Shown: one piece after another, positions 24,328-31,598 of the stretch
How positions within the stretch are numbered: position 1 is the stretch's first letter
Layout of the letters: the number at the start of each line of letters is the position of its first letter
Translations under genes and position numbers: made by a program
Assembly: GCA_944388105.1 (NCBI GenBank)
Contig: CALXHN010000016.1
Span: 1 to 32,267 of the forward strand
DNA: 32,267 nucleotides
Source: an uncultured Gemmiger sp.
Lineage (GTDB): Bacteria > Bacillota > Clostridia > Oscillospirales > Ruminococcaceae
Direction of reading: 5' to 3'
Notes under the pieces: generated by a model
What the model was told of the DNA's origin: nothing
Seen by the model: the letters and a program-made list of their open reading frames with translations, nothing else
Databases searched by the model: none

Positions 24328-25479
24328 TTACAGATGGGCACGGACGTAAGCCCGGGCCATGGCGTCACAGTCATATACATCCTGCAGGGTATAGTCGCCG
24401 CCGAAAGATTGGCTGTCCACCACACCTTCCACCAGGCGGCCGATATCCAGGAAACCGATCTTGTCCTGCAGGAACAGGCGCACGGCTTCCTCATTGGCGC
24501 CGTTGGCGGCACAAGGGGCAAGGCCGCCCTTCCGGATGGCTTTTTTGCAGGCAGCCAGACAGCGGAAGGTCTCTTCATCGGCCACATCAAAACTCAGGGA
24601 CTTGAGAGCCGCAAAGTCCAGCTCCGGTACCGGGCTGGGCAGACGATCCGGCCATGTCAGCGCATACTGGATGGGAATACGCATATCCGGCACCCCCATC
24701 TGGGCAATGACCGAATTGTCCGCAAACTGTACCGCCGAGTGAATGACGCTCTCCCGCTGGACAACGATCTGGATTTTATCCTCCGGCAATCCGAAAAGCC
24801 AGACAGCCTCGATCAGTTCCAGTCCCTTGTTCATCAGGGTGGCGGAGTCGATGGTGATCTTGGCCCCCATATTCCAGTTGGGATGCTTGAGGGCATCTTC
24901 CTTTTTCTTGCCGGCCAGCTGATCCTGTTTCATACCGAAGAAGGGACCGCCGGAAGCGGTCAGCAGAATCTTGGTCAGCCGTTTGGCCGAGTGCTGGTCC
25001 TGCAGACACTGGAAGATCGCTGAGTGTTCACTGTCCACCGGCAGCAGGCGCACGCCCTTGCGGCGTACTGCATCGGTGACCAGATGGCCGCCGGTGACCA
25101 GGCTTTCCTTGTTGGCCAGAGCCAGATCATGGCCGCTCTCGATGGCGGCCAGCGAAGCAGGCAGGCCCGCAATGCCCACAACGGCATTGAGCACCACATC
25201 GGGGCCATCCATGGCTGCCAGGGTACGCAGGCCTTCGGTTCCCCTGAGCAGCCGCGGGGCATCCGCCATGCCGGTCAGTTCCGCTTCCAGTCGGTCACAG
25301 GCAGCTTCATCCACCACCGCCACATAGCGGGGATGGAATTCTGCAATCTGTTTTTGCAGGATCTCAATGCGGGAATGGGCTGCCAGACCGAAGATGGTAT
25401 ACCCGTGCATACGGGCCACATCCAGGCTTTGGGTCCCGATGGAACCGGTGGACCCCAGCAGAGTGATCGTCTTGCTCAT
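24328..25479 (-). CDS. dxr: 1-deoxy-D-xylulose 5-phosphate reductoisomerase
   Basis: 383 residues, ATG 25479. Dxr turns DXP into 2-C-methyl-D-erythritol 4-phosphate using NADPH, the first committed MEP step and the fosmidomycin target. The NADPH site is GSTGSIG (9-15) and ALANKESLV (120-128). The metal ligands are D149 and E151 (PVDSEHSAIFQ) and E222 (MNKGLELIEA), with N218 and K219 in the substrate site. LTASGGPFF forms the substrate-binding region. Length is normal. With ispG two genes on, it supplies isoprenoids in the same transcript that makes CDP-diacylglycerol. It lies 60 bases ahead of rseP and 19 after cdsA. Confidence 0.97.
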   Translation of the reverse strand: MSKTITLLGSTGSIGTQSLDVARMHGYTIFGLAAHSRIEILQKQIAEFHPRYVAVVDEAACDRLEAELTGMADAPRLLRGTEGLRTLAAMDGPDVVLNAVVGIAGLPASLAAIESGHDLALANKESLVTGGHLVTDAVRRKGVRLLPVDSEHSAIFQCLQDQHSAKRLTKILLTASGGPFFGMKQDQLAGKKKEDALKHPNWNMGAKITIDSATLMNKGLELIEAVWLFGLPEDKIQIVVQRESVIHSAVQFADNSVIAQMGVPDMRIPIQYALTWPDRLPSPVPELDFAALKSLSFDVADEETFRCLAACKKAIRKGGLAPCAANGANEEAVRLFLQDKIGFLDIGRLVEGVVDSQSFGGDYTLQDVYDCDAMARAYVRAHL

Positions 25480-25498
25480 ACATTCACTTCCTGTTCAG

Positions 25499-26365
25499 TC
25501 AAAAAGAGGAAAGATAGAAGAAATGGCGCACCGCAATGGACACAAACGGCGCAATGAACATCACGCTGTCGAAGCGGTCCAGAATGCCGCCGTGGCCGGG
25601 GAAAATCGTGCCGTAGTCCTTGATTCCCACCTGACGCTTGACCGCCGATGCAAACAGGTCTCCCAGGATTCCCAGCACCGAGGCCAGAGCGCCCAGGCCC
25701 AGAATGACCAGGTAATGCTGGGGATTGATGTTGACCGTAAAGACCTGCAGCCGTCCCGAAAGAAGGCCGTAAACAAAGGTGACCAGCAGTCCGGCTGCCA
25801 TGCTGCCGATGACGCCGCCCACAGCACCTTCCACCGTTTTGTGGGGGCTGACAATGGGGGCCAGCTTATGCCGCCCGAAGGCACGGCCGGCAAAGTAGGC
25901 TGCGGTATCTCCGCCCCAGGCGAAGCAGAGAATCAGCAGGATGAAATAGACGGCATCATACCCGTATTGGTCGATGGGCAGCTGGCGTTTGAGATAAATC
26001 AGGGAATAAAAGCAGAAGAGAATGACGCCGCCGAAATAGACGAACCCGGCCAGACGGCCGAAATCCAACGTTCCATGTTTGACGATCAGGCAGATGTTGT
26101 AATACAGCACCACCAGGAAACTGGCCGGCAGAATGACCGCACGGACGGCAGCGCTGCTGGACAGCATGATCAGCAGTGTATAGGGTATTGCCATTGCAAA
26201 CAAGTACCATTGACGGCGGCCGAAGCCCATGGCGGAATACACTTCATGCATGCCGATCAGACAGATCAGGGCCAGGACCAGGTCAAAAAAGACGGTATCA
26301 AAGAAAGCCAGGACAACGGCCAGCAGGCACAGCCCTACAGCGGCTGTTATGATTCGAGTTTTCAT
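25499..26365 (-). CDS. cdsA: Phosphatidate cytidylyltransferase (CDP-diglyceride synthase)
   Basis: 288 residues. ATG 26365 (start of MKTRIITAAVG) is chosen because a membrane helix follows at once; AAGGAA lies about 11 bases upstream. CdsA makes CDP-diacylglycerol from phosphatidate and CTP for phospholipid synthesis. About eight membrane helices are visible. The PROSITE-type signature is complete at about 240-266, including SAVKR, GIKDYG, IFPGHGG and LDRFD. The preceding SPHKTVEGAVGG (173-184) is also conserved. In most Firmicutes uppS sits directly upstream; here it does not, and a 146-base gap with a hairpin separates cdsA from frr. Confidence 0.95.
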   Translation of the reverse strand: MKTRIITAAVGLCLLAVVLAFFDTVFFDLVLALICLIGMHEVYSAMGFGRRQWYLFAMAIPYTLLIMLSSSAAVRAVILPASFLVVLYYNICLIVKHGTLDFGRLAGFVYFGGVILFCFYSLIYLKRQLPIDQYGYDAVYFILLILCFAWGGDTAAYFAGRAFGRHKLAPIVSPHKTVEGAVGGVIGSMAAGLLVTFVYGLLSGRLQVFTVNINPQHYLVILGLGALASVLGILGDLFASAVKRQVGIKDYGTIFPGHGGILDRFDSVMFIAPFVSIAVRHFFYLSSF

Positions 26366-26467
26366 ATGGGCGGGAATTCCTTTCGGAGACAGAAGTGCAC
26401 GGTTTACTGCTTCGGGGATGGTTTTACTATATGCGCACTGCTGCCGGAGTTTGCCAGATATGACGTA

Positions 26468-26487
26468 TGCCGCGCAGATGCGCGGCA
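26468..26487. other. Hairpin between frr and cdsA
   Basis: A perfect 8-bp GC-rich stem (26468-26475 with 26480-26487) with a 4-base loop and no T run, so it is more likely an RNA processing or stability element than a terminator. On minus, TATAGT (26426-26431) downstream of it could be a -10 for cdsA, but no matching -35 is seen. Confidence 0.45.
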
Positions 26488-26511
26488 CACGCAGCAGAAA
26501 GCCTGAAACGA

Positions 26512-27066
26512 TCAGACTTCCATGATCTCCTGATTTTTGGCGGTGCAGGTCTCGTCGATCTTCTTGACGAACTTGTCGGTCAGTTTCTGGACCTCTTCTT
26601 CCAGATTCTTCTGGTCATCCTCGGTGATCTCGCCGGCCTTCTTCATGGCCTTGAACTTGTCCATGGCATCACGGCGGACGTTGCGCACGGCCACCTTGGC
26701 TTCTTCGCCCTGCTTCTGCACATCTTTGGTCAGCTGCTTGCGGCGTTCTTCGGTGGGAGCCGGGAAAATCAGGCGGATGGTATGACCGTCGTCAATGGGA
26801 TTGATGCCGATATCGCTGGTCTGAATGGCCTTGGAGATCTCCTTGACCATCTTGGGGTCCCAGGGGGTGATGGTCAGGATGCGGGCTTCGGCCACAGCCA
26901 CAGCCGCGATCTGGTTGACCGGGGTGGGAGCACCGTAATAATCCACTGCGACCTTGTCCAGAATGGCCGGATTGGCACGGCCCGCGCGGATGGTGGCCAG
27001 CTCACGGGAAAGGTGGTTGACGCAGTTGGTCATTTTCTCTTCATAGATTTTGGTCGTGCTGCTCAT
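26512..27066 (-). CDS. frr: Ribosome recycling factor
   Basis: 184 residues, ATG 27066 after AAAGGAG. RRF splits the post-termination ribosome with EF-G. The sequence is full length and typical: a long three-helix bundle starting IYEEKMTNCVNHLSREL, the RAGRANP motif (28-34), VDYYGAPTPVNQIA, and the second-domain segment ITPWDPKMVKEISKAI. The C-terminal helix has VRNVRRDAMDKFKAMKKAGEI split by the usual hinge. It follows pyrH by 71 bases in the conserved order. The uppS gene expected next in the cluster is absent. Confidence 0.97.
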   Translation of the reverse strand: MSSTTKIYEEKMTNCVNHLSRELATIRAGRANPAILDKVAVDYYGAPTPVNQIAAVAVAEARILTITPWDPKMVKEISKAIQTSDIGINPIDDGHTIRLIFPAPTEERRKQLTKDVQKQGEEAKVAVRNVRRDAMDKFKAMKKAGEITEDDQKNLEEEVQKLTDKFVKKIDETCTAKNQEIMEV

Positions 27067-27137
27067 ACAAGTGTCTCCTTTTGTTCAAACGGCCTTGGGT
27101 GACCGTGTTTTTCTTCTTTTCCGGCATTCCGGCAGAT

Positions 27138-27845
27138 TCATTCACTGACCAGTGTGCCGATCTTTTCTCCGCGCACCGCGCGGGCAATGTTGGAACCGTC
27201 GCCCAGATCAAATACCAGAATGGGCAGGGCATTATCCCGGCAGAGGCTGGCGGCGGTGGAATCCATCACGGCCAGACGTTCGTCCAGCACCCGGGTAAAG
27301 GTCAGGGTGTCATACCGCACTGCGTCGGGGTATTTGTGGGGATCCTTGTCATAGACGCCATCCACCATAGTGGCCTTGAGCATGGCATCGGCACCGATCT
27401 CCAGGGCGCGCAGGGCAGAGGCCGTGTCGGTGGAGAAGATGGGGTTGCCGGTACCGCCGCCGAACACCACGACCTTGCCCTCTTCCAGCGCGGCAATGGC
27501 CTTGTCGCTGGTGAAGGTCTCGGCCACCTGAGGCATCACGGCACTGGTCATGACCACCGCCGGCACCCCCTGCTGACGCAGGGCATCTTTCACGGCCAGG
27601 GCATTCATGACCGTGGCCAGCATACCGATCTTGTCCGCATCCATACGGTCCATTTTGCCGCTGGAACGGCCGCGCCAGAAGTTGCCGCCGCCCACCACAA
27701 TGCCGATCTGCACGCCCAGATCATGGGCCTGCTTGACACCGGCACAGATGGAAGCAATGGTTGCCTCATCAAAGCCGGCGCCCTTGCTGCCGGCCAGCGC
27801 TTCCCCGCTGAGTTTCAGCAATATACGATTATAACGGTTCTCCAT
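27138..27845 (-). CDS. pyrH: UMP kinase
   Basis: 235 residues. ATG 27845 is used; an in-frame GTG at 27857 overlaps the AGGTGG ribosome site. PyrH phosphorylates UMP to UDP as a hexamer, and GTP usually activates it. Visible are ILLKLSGEAL (8-17), the phosphate loop VVGGGNFWRG, DRMDADKIGMLATVMNALA, GGGTGNPIFSTDTASALRA and the C-terminal VFDLGDGSNI. It is first in the minus-strand cluster running down to polC. In most Firmicutes rpsB and tsf precede it; here a strong terminator and an unrelated regulator gene do, so the cluster starts anew at pyrH. Confidence 0.97.
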   Translation of the reverse strand: MENRYNRILLKLSGEALAGSKGAGFDEATIASICAGVKQAHDLGVQIGIVVGGGNFWRGRSSGKMDRMDADKIGMLATVMNALAVKDALRQQGVPAVVMTSAVMPQVAETFTSDKAIAALEEGKVVVFGGGTGNPIFSTDTASALRALEIGADAMLKATMVDGVYDKDPHKYPDAVRYDTLTFTRVLDERLAVMDSTAASLCRDNALPILVFDLGDGSNIARAVRGEKIGTLVSE

Positions 27846-27878
27846 AGTAAGCACCACCTGATTTTGTCATATGTAGTT

Positions 27879-27907
27879 ATTTTACAATAGTTTGCCCACA
27901 AAGTAAA
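27879..27907 (-). promoter_or_regulatory. Likely promoter of pyrH and the cluster
   Basis: TTTACT (27902-27907 on minus), 17 bases, TAAAAT (27879-27884). It matches the consensus moderately, lies just below the upstream terminator, and is about 34 bases from the pyrH start. Confidence 0.5.
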
Positions 27908-27928
27908 TAAGGGTTCGGAAAATGGCAT

Positions 27929-27962
27929 AAAAAATTCACACCGCCCATGGGGGCAGTGTGAA
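27929..27962 (-). terminator. Terminator of the Spo0A-like cluster
   Basis: A 12-bp stem (27935-27946 with 27951-27962, one G-T pair) with a 4-base loop, followed on minus by six T (27929-27934). It isolates the regulator cluster from pyrH. Confidence 0.92.
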
Positions 27963-27977
27963 AAGAGGAAATTGTGT

Positions 27978-28796
27978 TTATTCTTCCAGCACGGCGGCAA
28001 ATTCTCTGCGCAGACAATGACGGCACTGCGCCAGCATCTGCTGTCTGCTGTTGGCATCATCCGCCAGAACCAGCCGGGACGGGTCCGGACAGTGCTGCGG
28101 CAGGGCGAAGACGACGGAAAAGCCGTCCGTTTCCTGGACTTCCTCCGTTTTCCATCCCAGCGCAGCGGCATATTCCCGCACCAGCAAAAGACCGGTAACA
28201 CCCCGATTCAGCAAATCACCGGTGACGGTCCCTTCCGTGAGCATGGCCACAGCCTCCGGCGCGGCGCCCGGGCCGTTGTCCCGATACACCAGCCGGCGGT
28301 TTTCCGTGCAGGTCAGCTCCACCGTGTCCGCCCCGGCACGCACCGAATTGGAAATCAGATTGGCCAGCAGGCTGTTGAGCAGCGCCTCATCCGCTTCCAG
28401 CCAGAGCCCCCGTTCCGTTTCGTTCCGCAAGGTCAGGCGAACGGCACGGCCGCAGGCCGCCAGTTCCTCCTGGGCGCAGGTACATACGCCCCGCAGGTGA
28501 TCGGCCAGTTCCAGGGGAAAAGTCGGACGCAGCTGCCGCAGCTGCGTTCCCAGCGCCAGATCGGCAGCATTGTCGGCCAGACGTTCCAGCCTTTGAATGC
28601 GCCGGGACATTTCCCGCAAAGTATCCAGACCGGTGGAGCGGACCGGTTCCGGGGCCTGCTGTTCCAGGTACCGGGTCAGGGCATCCACCGTGCCCTGCAA
28701 AACACAAAAATCCTCCGCCAGCCGCCCTTTCAGGCCGCCGCGAAGGGGGTTACAGTTTTCCGGCCAGATGTGGTCGGTGGATCTTTCGGTGTTCAT
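27978..28796 (-). CDS. GHKL ATPase, sensor-kinase-like, lacking a phosphoacceptor histidine
   Basis: 272 residues; ATG 28796 follows GAGGAG. A helical N-terminal region (about 20-100) resembles a histidine-kinase dimerisation domain, but no histidine occurs between residues 10 and 99, and no His-Glu-x-x-x-Pro type motif is seen. The C-terminal ATPase fold has the N box (LLANLISNSVRAGA, N146 and N150), the G1 box DNGPG (173-177) and a degenerate lid, LNRGVTGLLLVREY (196-209). There is no membrane segment and no sensor domain. A cytoplasmic protein with ATP-binding capacity but no His could be a phosphatase, an adaptor, or a Spo0B-like partner of the response regulator 42 bases upstream in the same transcript. 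The tail carries Cys258 and Cys261. Ordinary sensor-kinase function seems unlikely. Confidence 0.78.
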   Translation of the reverse strand: MNTERSTDHIWPENCNPLRGGLKGRLAEDFCVLQGTVDALTRYLEQQAPEPVRSTGLDTLREMSRRIQRLERLADNAADLALGTQLRQLRPTFPLELADHLRGVCTCAQEELAACGRAVRLTLRNETERGLWLEADEALLNSLLANLISNSVRAGADTVELTCTENRRLVYRDNGPGAAPEAVAMLTEGTVTGDLLNRGVTGLLLVREYAAALGWKTEEVQETDGFSVVFALPQHCPDPSRLVLADDANSRQQMLAQCRHCLRREFAAVLEE

Positions 28797-28838
28797 CGCA
28801 AGAGTCTCCTCTGATCCCGCGCGCAATGCAGTATCGGT

Positions 28839-29594
28839 TCAGCGCCCGATGGCCCTGCGGATCAGTTCGGTCAGGCTGCGGATCAATTCCAGGTTGGTCA
28901 GACGGCTGCCTTCCGGTTTGTTGACCGCACGGCACAGCCGGTCATATCCCTGGGGTCCGGTGTGCCGCAGGGATTCATTGATCCGCTGCATCGCCGAGGC
29001 CACGGTGCCGGGACGGATATGCTGTCCGTCCGCTGCATATTGATACAGTTCCTTGGCAATATAATCATCGGCCCCCAGAACGGTGCGCAGCAGGATCCGC
29101 TCCAAGTAATTCCAGCCGCCCAGGCGCCGGTTGTAGTACATGGAGCAAAGCAGTTCGTGCAGATACTCCCGTACGCGGTAGGCATCCCAGGCATCATCAC
29201 TGCCGCCGCAGCGATACACCGCCGCAAACAACTCCGACAAGGTATATGGCTTAAAGATAATACAATCAGCACCCATTGTCAAGAAACGCGCCGTGGACTT
29301 TTGTGTATAGGGCATGGCGGTGATCAGGATGCGCGGACGCTGAGGCAGTTCCAGCATGCCCAGCTGCCACAGCAGCTCTCCCAGGCCCGGTCCCTGCAGC
29401 AGGGTATCCAGTACAAGGACCTGCGGGCACAGGCCGCTTTGCAGGATTTCCAGCACCTGCTGCCCCGACGTGACCGCCGCACACACCTCCACCGACCGTT
29501 GGGCCGATCCGTACAGTCTGATTGCACTGCACTGGCCACGGTCACTGTCTGCAAACAGTGCGCTGACCCATTCCTGTTTGTCCATGTCGCGCAT
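28839..29594 (-). CDS. Divergent Spo0A-like response regulator
   Basis: 251 residues. ATG 29594 is 9 bases from AAGGA; ATG 29603 abuts that site and ATG 29585 is also possible. The receiver is about 8-130, with acidic D16 and D18 (ALFADSDRG), phosphoacceptor D63 (VLVLDTLLQG), T92 (LITAMP) and K115 (IIFKPY). The C-terminal domain (about 140-248) follows the Spo0A DNA-binding pattern: VREYLHELLCSMYYN, LGGWNYLERILL, then the recognition-helix-like RPGTVASAMQRINESLRH and LTNLELIRSLTELIRR, where Spo0A has TTASRVERAIRHAIE and PTNSEFIAM. Identity to classical Spo0A is low, so it is a paralogue or a highly derived form. All phosphorylation residues are kept. It lies between a small unknown gene and the His-less ATPase. 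Confidence 0.8.
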   Translation of the reverse strand: MRDMDKQEWVSALFADSDRGQCSAIRLYGSAQRSVEVCAAVTSGQQVLEILQSGLCPQVLVLDTLLQGPGLGELLWQLGMLELPQRPRILITAMPYTQKSTARFLTMGADCIIFKPYTLSELFAAVYRCGGSDDAWDAYRVREYLHELLCSMYYNRRLGGWNYLERILLRTVLGADDYIAKELYQYAADGQHIRPGTVASAMQRINESLRHTGPQGYDRLCRAVNKPEGSRLTNLELIRSLTELIRRAIGR

Positions 29595-29655
29595 CTTCTT
29601 CATTCCTTTTCCGGCCGCTTCCGCAGGGCGCCCTTGTTGTTTGCTGTCCGCTGCG

Positions 29656-29958
29656 TCAGACCGCACATTCCGCCGCCGCGCCGCACACGTCCCGGATCAC
29701 GTCGCAGGCATTTTCCGGTGGGACTGCATTCTCATACAGAAACCGCAGCAGCCCCCGGCCGAATTTTTCACTTACATCCCGCAGCGTGCAGCGCATGGTC
29801 CTAGGTACTCCGTCGCCCGCCTCCCGGCAGATCACAACACCAAGGCACCCTTCTTTCACATAGAGGGCATACCCGATGCGATGGGCCTTCTGCAGACCTT
29901 CAATCTCCGAAAAATTCCGCGCATAGGATTCCAGCAATTCTGCCTGTGTTGGATTCAT
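29656..29958 (-). CDS. Small protein of unknown function upstream of the Spo0A-like gene
   Basis: 100 residues. ATG 29958 has GAGG close by and GGGGAG 10 bases upstream. It is soluble and mixed alpha/beta. It begins with MNPTQAELLESYARNF, then a strand-like block (RIGYALYVKEGCLGVVICRE), the motif VSEKFGRGLLRFLYENAV, and a C-terminal helix (PPENACDVIRDVCG) with several cysteines. The layout resembles the small DUF6514-type proteins of Clostridia, a low-confidence match. It ends 61 bases ahead of the response regulator and is probably its co-transcribed partner, perhaps a modulator. Confidence 0.65.
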   Translation of the reverse strand: MNPTQAELLESYARNFSEIEGLQKAHRIGYALYVKEGCLGVVICREAGDGVPRTMRCTLRDVSEKFGRGLLRFLYENAVPPENACDVIRDVCGAAAECAV

Positions 29959-30385
29959 CTTCCTCTTGTCTCCCCACAATACAAATTCAGCCGGGTAGAT
30001 ACCGCCCGCGTTCCGGGACCGCAAACGGCGGGCGCACACCGCCGAAAGCCCGCGCCGGGATACCGCACCGGACGCGGGTCTTCTCGATAAATAATCATAC
30101 TGATTTATGTCCGCAAAATCAATGGCTGCGCGTCGTATTTGATTTTACGATTTCATACGTTTGCAGCAATATTTGCACGTTATTTTCATTATATTTGATA
30201 CACCGCCTTTTTATTTCGCATTTTTTGTTCCTTCGTTTTGGCTTTACAAAACGGAACCAAGCGCGCAAACGCGATTATTGATACAAAATATCGGATTTCT
30301 TCCTTATCTTTTGCCACAGATCCCTTTATCATGGGCTGCGTCACAGGTTCACAGCTGCATACTATTTCTTTTTTCTGACCGGGGC
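29959..30385. other. Intergenic region, mostly without recognised features
   Basis: 29959-30080 is a GC-rich leader on minus, with several overlapping inverted repeats around 30021-30065 that could fold into a long structured 5' region. 30081-30385 is AT-rich. TATAAT occurs on minus at 30188-30193 without a good -35, and the true promoter of the regulator cluster was not identified. No convincing gene is seen on either strand. Confidence 0.5.
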
Positions 30386-30414
30386 TTGACATTTTTTTGC
30401 AAAAAGAGTATAGT
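30386..30414 (+). promoter_or_regulatory. Promoter of tRNA-Ala
   Basis: TTGACA (30386-30391), 17 bases, TATAGT (30409-30414). The tRNA begins 19 bases downstream. Confidence 0.9.
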
Positions 30415-30433
30415 ATCTTGGTCAGATAAATTT

Positions 30434-30509
30434 GGGCCTGTAGCTCAGTTGGGAGAGCGTTCGGTTCGCATCCGAGAGGTCAAGGGTTCGAATCCCTCCA
30501 GGTCCACCA
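30434..30509 (+). tRNA. tRNA-Ala (anticodon CGC)
   Basis: 76 bases including encoded CCA. Acceptor GGGCCTG pairs with CAGGTCC, where the third pair is G-U, the hallmark of alanine tRNA. Discriminator A. The anticodon stem TTCGG/CCGAG encloses TTCGCAT, giving anticodon CGC, which reads GCG. The D arm AGCTCAGTTGGGAGAGC and T arm AGGGTTCGAATCCCT are normal. Confidence 0.94.
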
Positions 30510-30556
30510 CATTAGGACGTCGCCTATGGATATCGCATAGCGGCGCAAAGTTATGA

Positions 30557-30593
30557 GACACCCCTGTGAATAACAGGGGTGTCCCGCTTTTTT
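30557..30593 (+). terminator. Terminator of tRNA-Ala
   Basis: A perfect 11-bp stem (30557-30567 with 30573-30583) with loop GAATA, followed by a run of T after CCGC (30588-30593). Confidence 0.88.
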
Positions 30594-30689
30594 GTGTTCA
30601 TTATTGATCGTTCTGGACTTTGCTCAGAGATCGAGCTGCACTATTTTTATGAGTGGGAGAGAACGGCCGGTTTCACTGGTGAGTCTATC

Positions 30690-30753
30690 GCACCACTTCT
30701 GACACGGATGTTTCTTTCTGCACCACTTTTAAGTAGATGATACGGATATTTTT
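30690..30753. repeat. Imperfect direct repeat resembling an IS terminal repeat region
   Basis: GCACCACTTCT...ACGGATGTTT (30690-30713) recurs as GCACCACTTTT...ACGGATATTT (30720-30751), with an extra stretch in the second copy. On minus both read as AGTGGTGC units. Repeated short blocks near one end are typical of IS21-type elements, but no coding part is present. Confidence 0.4.
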
Positions 30754-30764
30754 CGACAGACTGA

Positions 30765-30791
30765 GGTCGGCAGCAAGAAATGCTGCCGACC
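30765..30791. other. Hairpin GGTCGGCAGCA / TGCTGCCGACC
   Basis: A perfect 11-bp stem with loop AGAAA and no adjacent T run on either strand. It may end a transcript weakly or be part of an element end. Confidence 0.5.
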
Positions 30792-30824
30792 CCTGATCAC
30801 TTATTTGCAAAGGCGGGCGGGACT

Positions 30825-30864
30825 GTCAACGAAGACGCGAAGCGGCGTTCATTTTATCGTTGAC
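30825..30864. repeat. Inverted repeat downstream of the ABC permease gene
   Basis: GTCAACGA (30825-30832) and TCGTTGAC (30857-30864) are exact complements around a 24-base centre that holds a further short stem (ACGC/GCGT). It lies 18 bases after the permease stop codon and could be its terminator-like structure, without a T run, or a recombination site. Confidence 0.45.
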
Positions 30865-30881
30865 TGGCTCGGCTGGCTTTG

Positions 30882-31595
30882 CTATTTATCAACTTTGCGT
30901 AGTAGTATGCCACATACACAAATAGCCAATATAAGAATTGCTACCAACGGCAACAAGTTTTCAAGTTGGAATGTACTATCCGTCATTACTCTATAGCCCC
31001 ATGAGGCCGGAAAAATTTTTCCTACAATTTCAAATGCTTTTGGCAGCAATTCAATCGGAAACATAATTCCGGAAAGCATGATAGAGGGCAAAAAAATGAT
31101 GATAGAAACCATTGAAGTTTTCGCTTGGTCTTTTACTGCTAAACCAATTATGCTGGCAATGCTAAGGGACACCGCAATAAAAATAGCAAGGCTGGCAAAG
31201 TACAGCATCGGATTTTCTGGTATCTCAGCATTGAAAGCAAGCGGCGCAGCAATGTATAGAATTATGCTCATAATAAACAGATGTATGTATGCGGAAATAT
31301 TCGTCAAAACAAGACCAAAATATAGTGGCACACCATTTGCCTTATAAACTTTTTTAATATCGCTGCTGTAAATTTCAACAAGAGAGGGCGGCAAGCCAAT
31401 TAACGCACCCATTGTTACTCCGAAAACGGTCATAGACTGAATGAGTGTGTATCTTGCTTCCGGCATAACAGATGTAAATATCCCACCCATAATCGCAAAA
31501 AACAGGAGAGGGACAATATAGCAGGTTATAAGTAATGTCTTACTCCGTATATCTAACTTCCATTGCAGGTAAATTCCGTATAAAAAAGCACCCAT
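30882..31595 (-). CDS. ABC-2 type transporter permease
   Basis: 237 residues; ATG 31595 follows AAAGGAG by 7 bases. It has six hydrophobic helices, at about 20-43, 52-75, 97-120, 130-155, 160-182 and 215-233, in the ABC-2 pattern used by exporters of drugs, peptides or lipids. Typical stretches are MPEARYTLIQSMTVFGVTMGA near the second helix and LPSIMLSGIMFPIELLP ahead of the last, the latter being a conserved ABC-2 element. It forms an operon with the ATPase gene 3 bases upstream. Base composition is unlike the core genes, which suggests transfer. Substrate is unknown; immunity to, or export of, a small peptide or antibiotic is a common role. Confidence 0.88.
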   Translation of the reverse strand: MGAFLYGIYLQWKLDIRSKTLLITCYIVPLLFFAIMGGIFTSVMPEARYTLIQSMTVFGVTMGALIGLPPSLVEIYSSDIKKVYKANGVPLYFGLVLTNISAYIHLFIMSIILYIAAPLAFNAEIPENPMLYFASLAIFIAVSLSIASIIGLAVKDQAKTSMVSIIIFLPSIMLSGIMFPIELLPKAFEIVGKIFPASWGYRVMTDSTFQLENLLPLVAILILAICVCGILLRKVDK

Positions 31596-31598
31596 CTA

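Larger units (their letters stand above)
30594..30881. other. Noncoding boundary between core chromosome and A+T-rich segment
   Basis: No gene is evident. It contains the imperfect direct repeat at 30690-30753, a hairpin at 30765-30791 and an inverted repeat at 30825-30864, all described separately. G+C falls from here towards the ABC genes. This looks like a mobile-element or recombination junction, although no transposase or integrase is present in the window. Confidence 0.45.

Noticed and set aside
30189..30392. 67-codon open frame on minus in the AT-rich gap before tRNA-Ala
   Set aside because: No ribosome site, no domain, and it overlaps the tRNA-Ala promoter.
30434..30509. tRNA-Ala as an integration site for the A+T-rich segment
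   Set aside because: No second copy of the tRNA 3' end and no integrase is visible in the window, and a normal terminator follows the tRNA.
30752..30758. TTCGACA, identical to a 0A box
   Set aside because: A single 7-base match is expected several times by chance in 32 kb on two strands, and this one is not in front of any gene of the Spo0A-like cluster.
30805..30996. 63-codon open frame on plus overlapping the permease end
   Set aside because: Lies across the inverted repeat and antisense to the permease; no ribosome site and no recognisable sequence.
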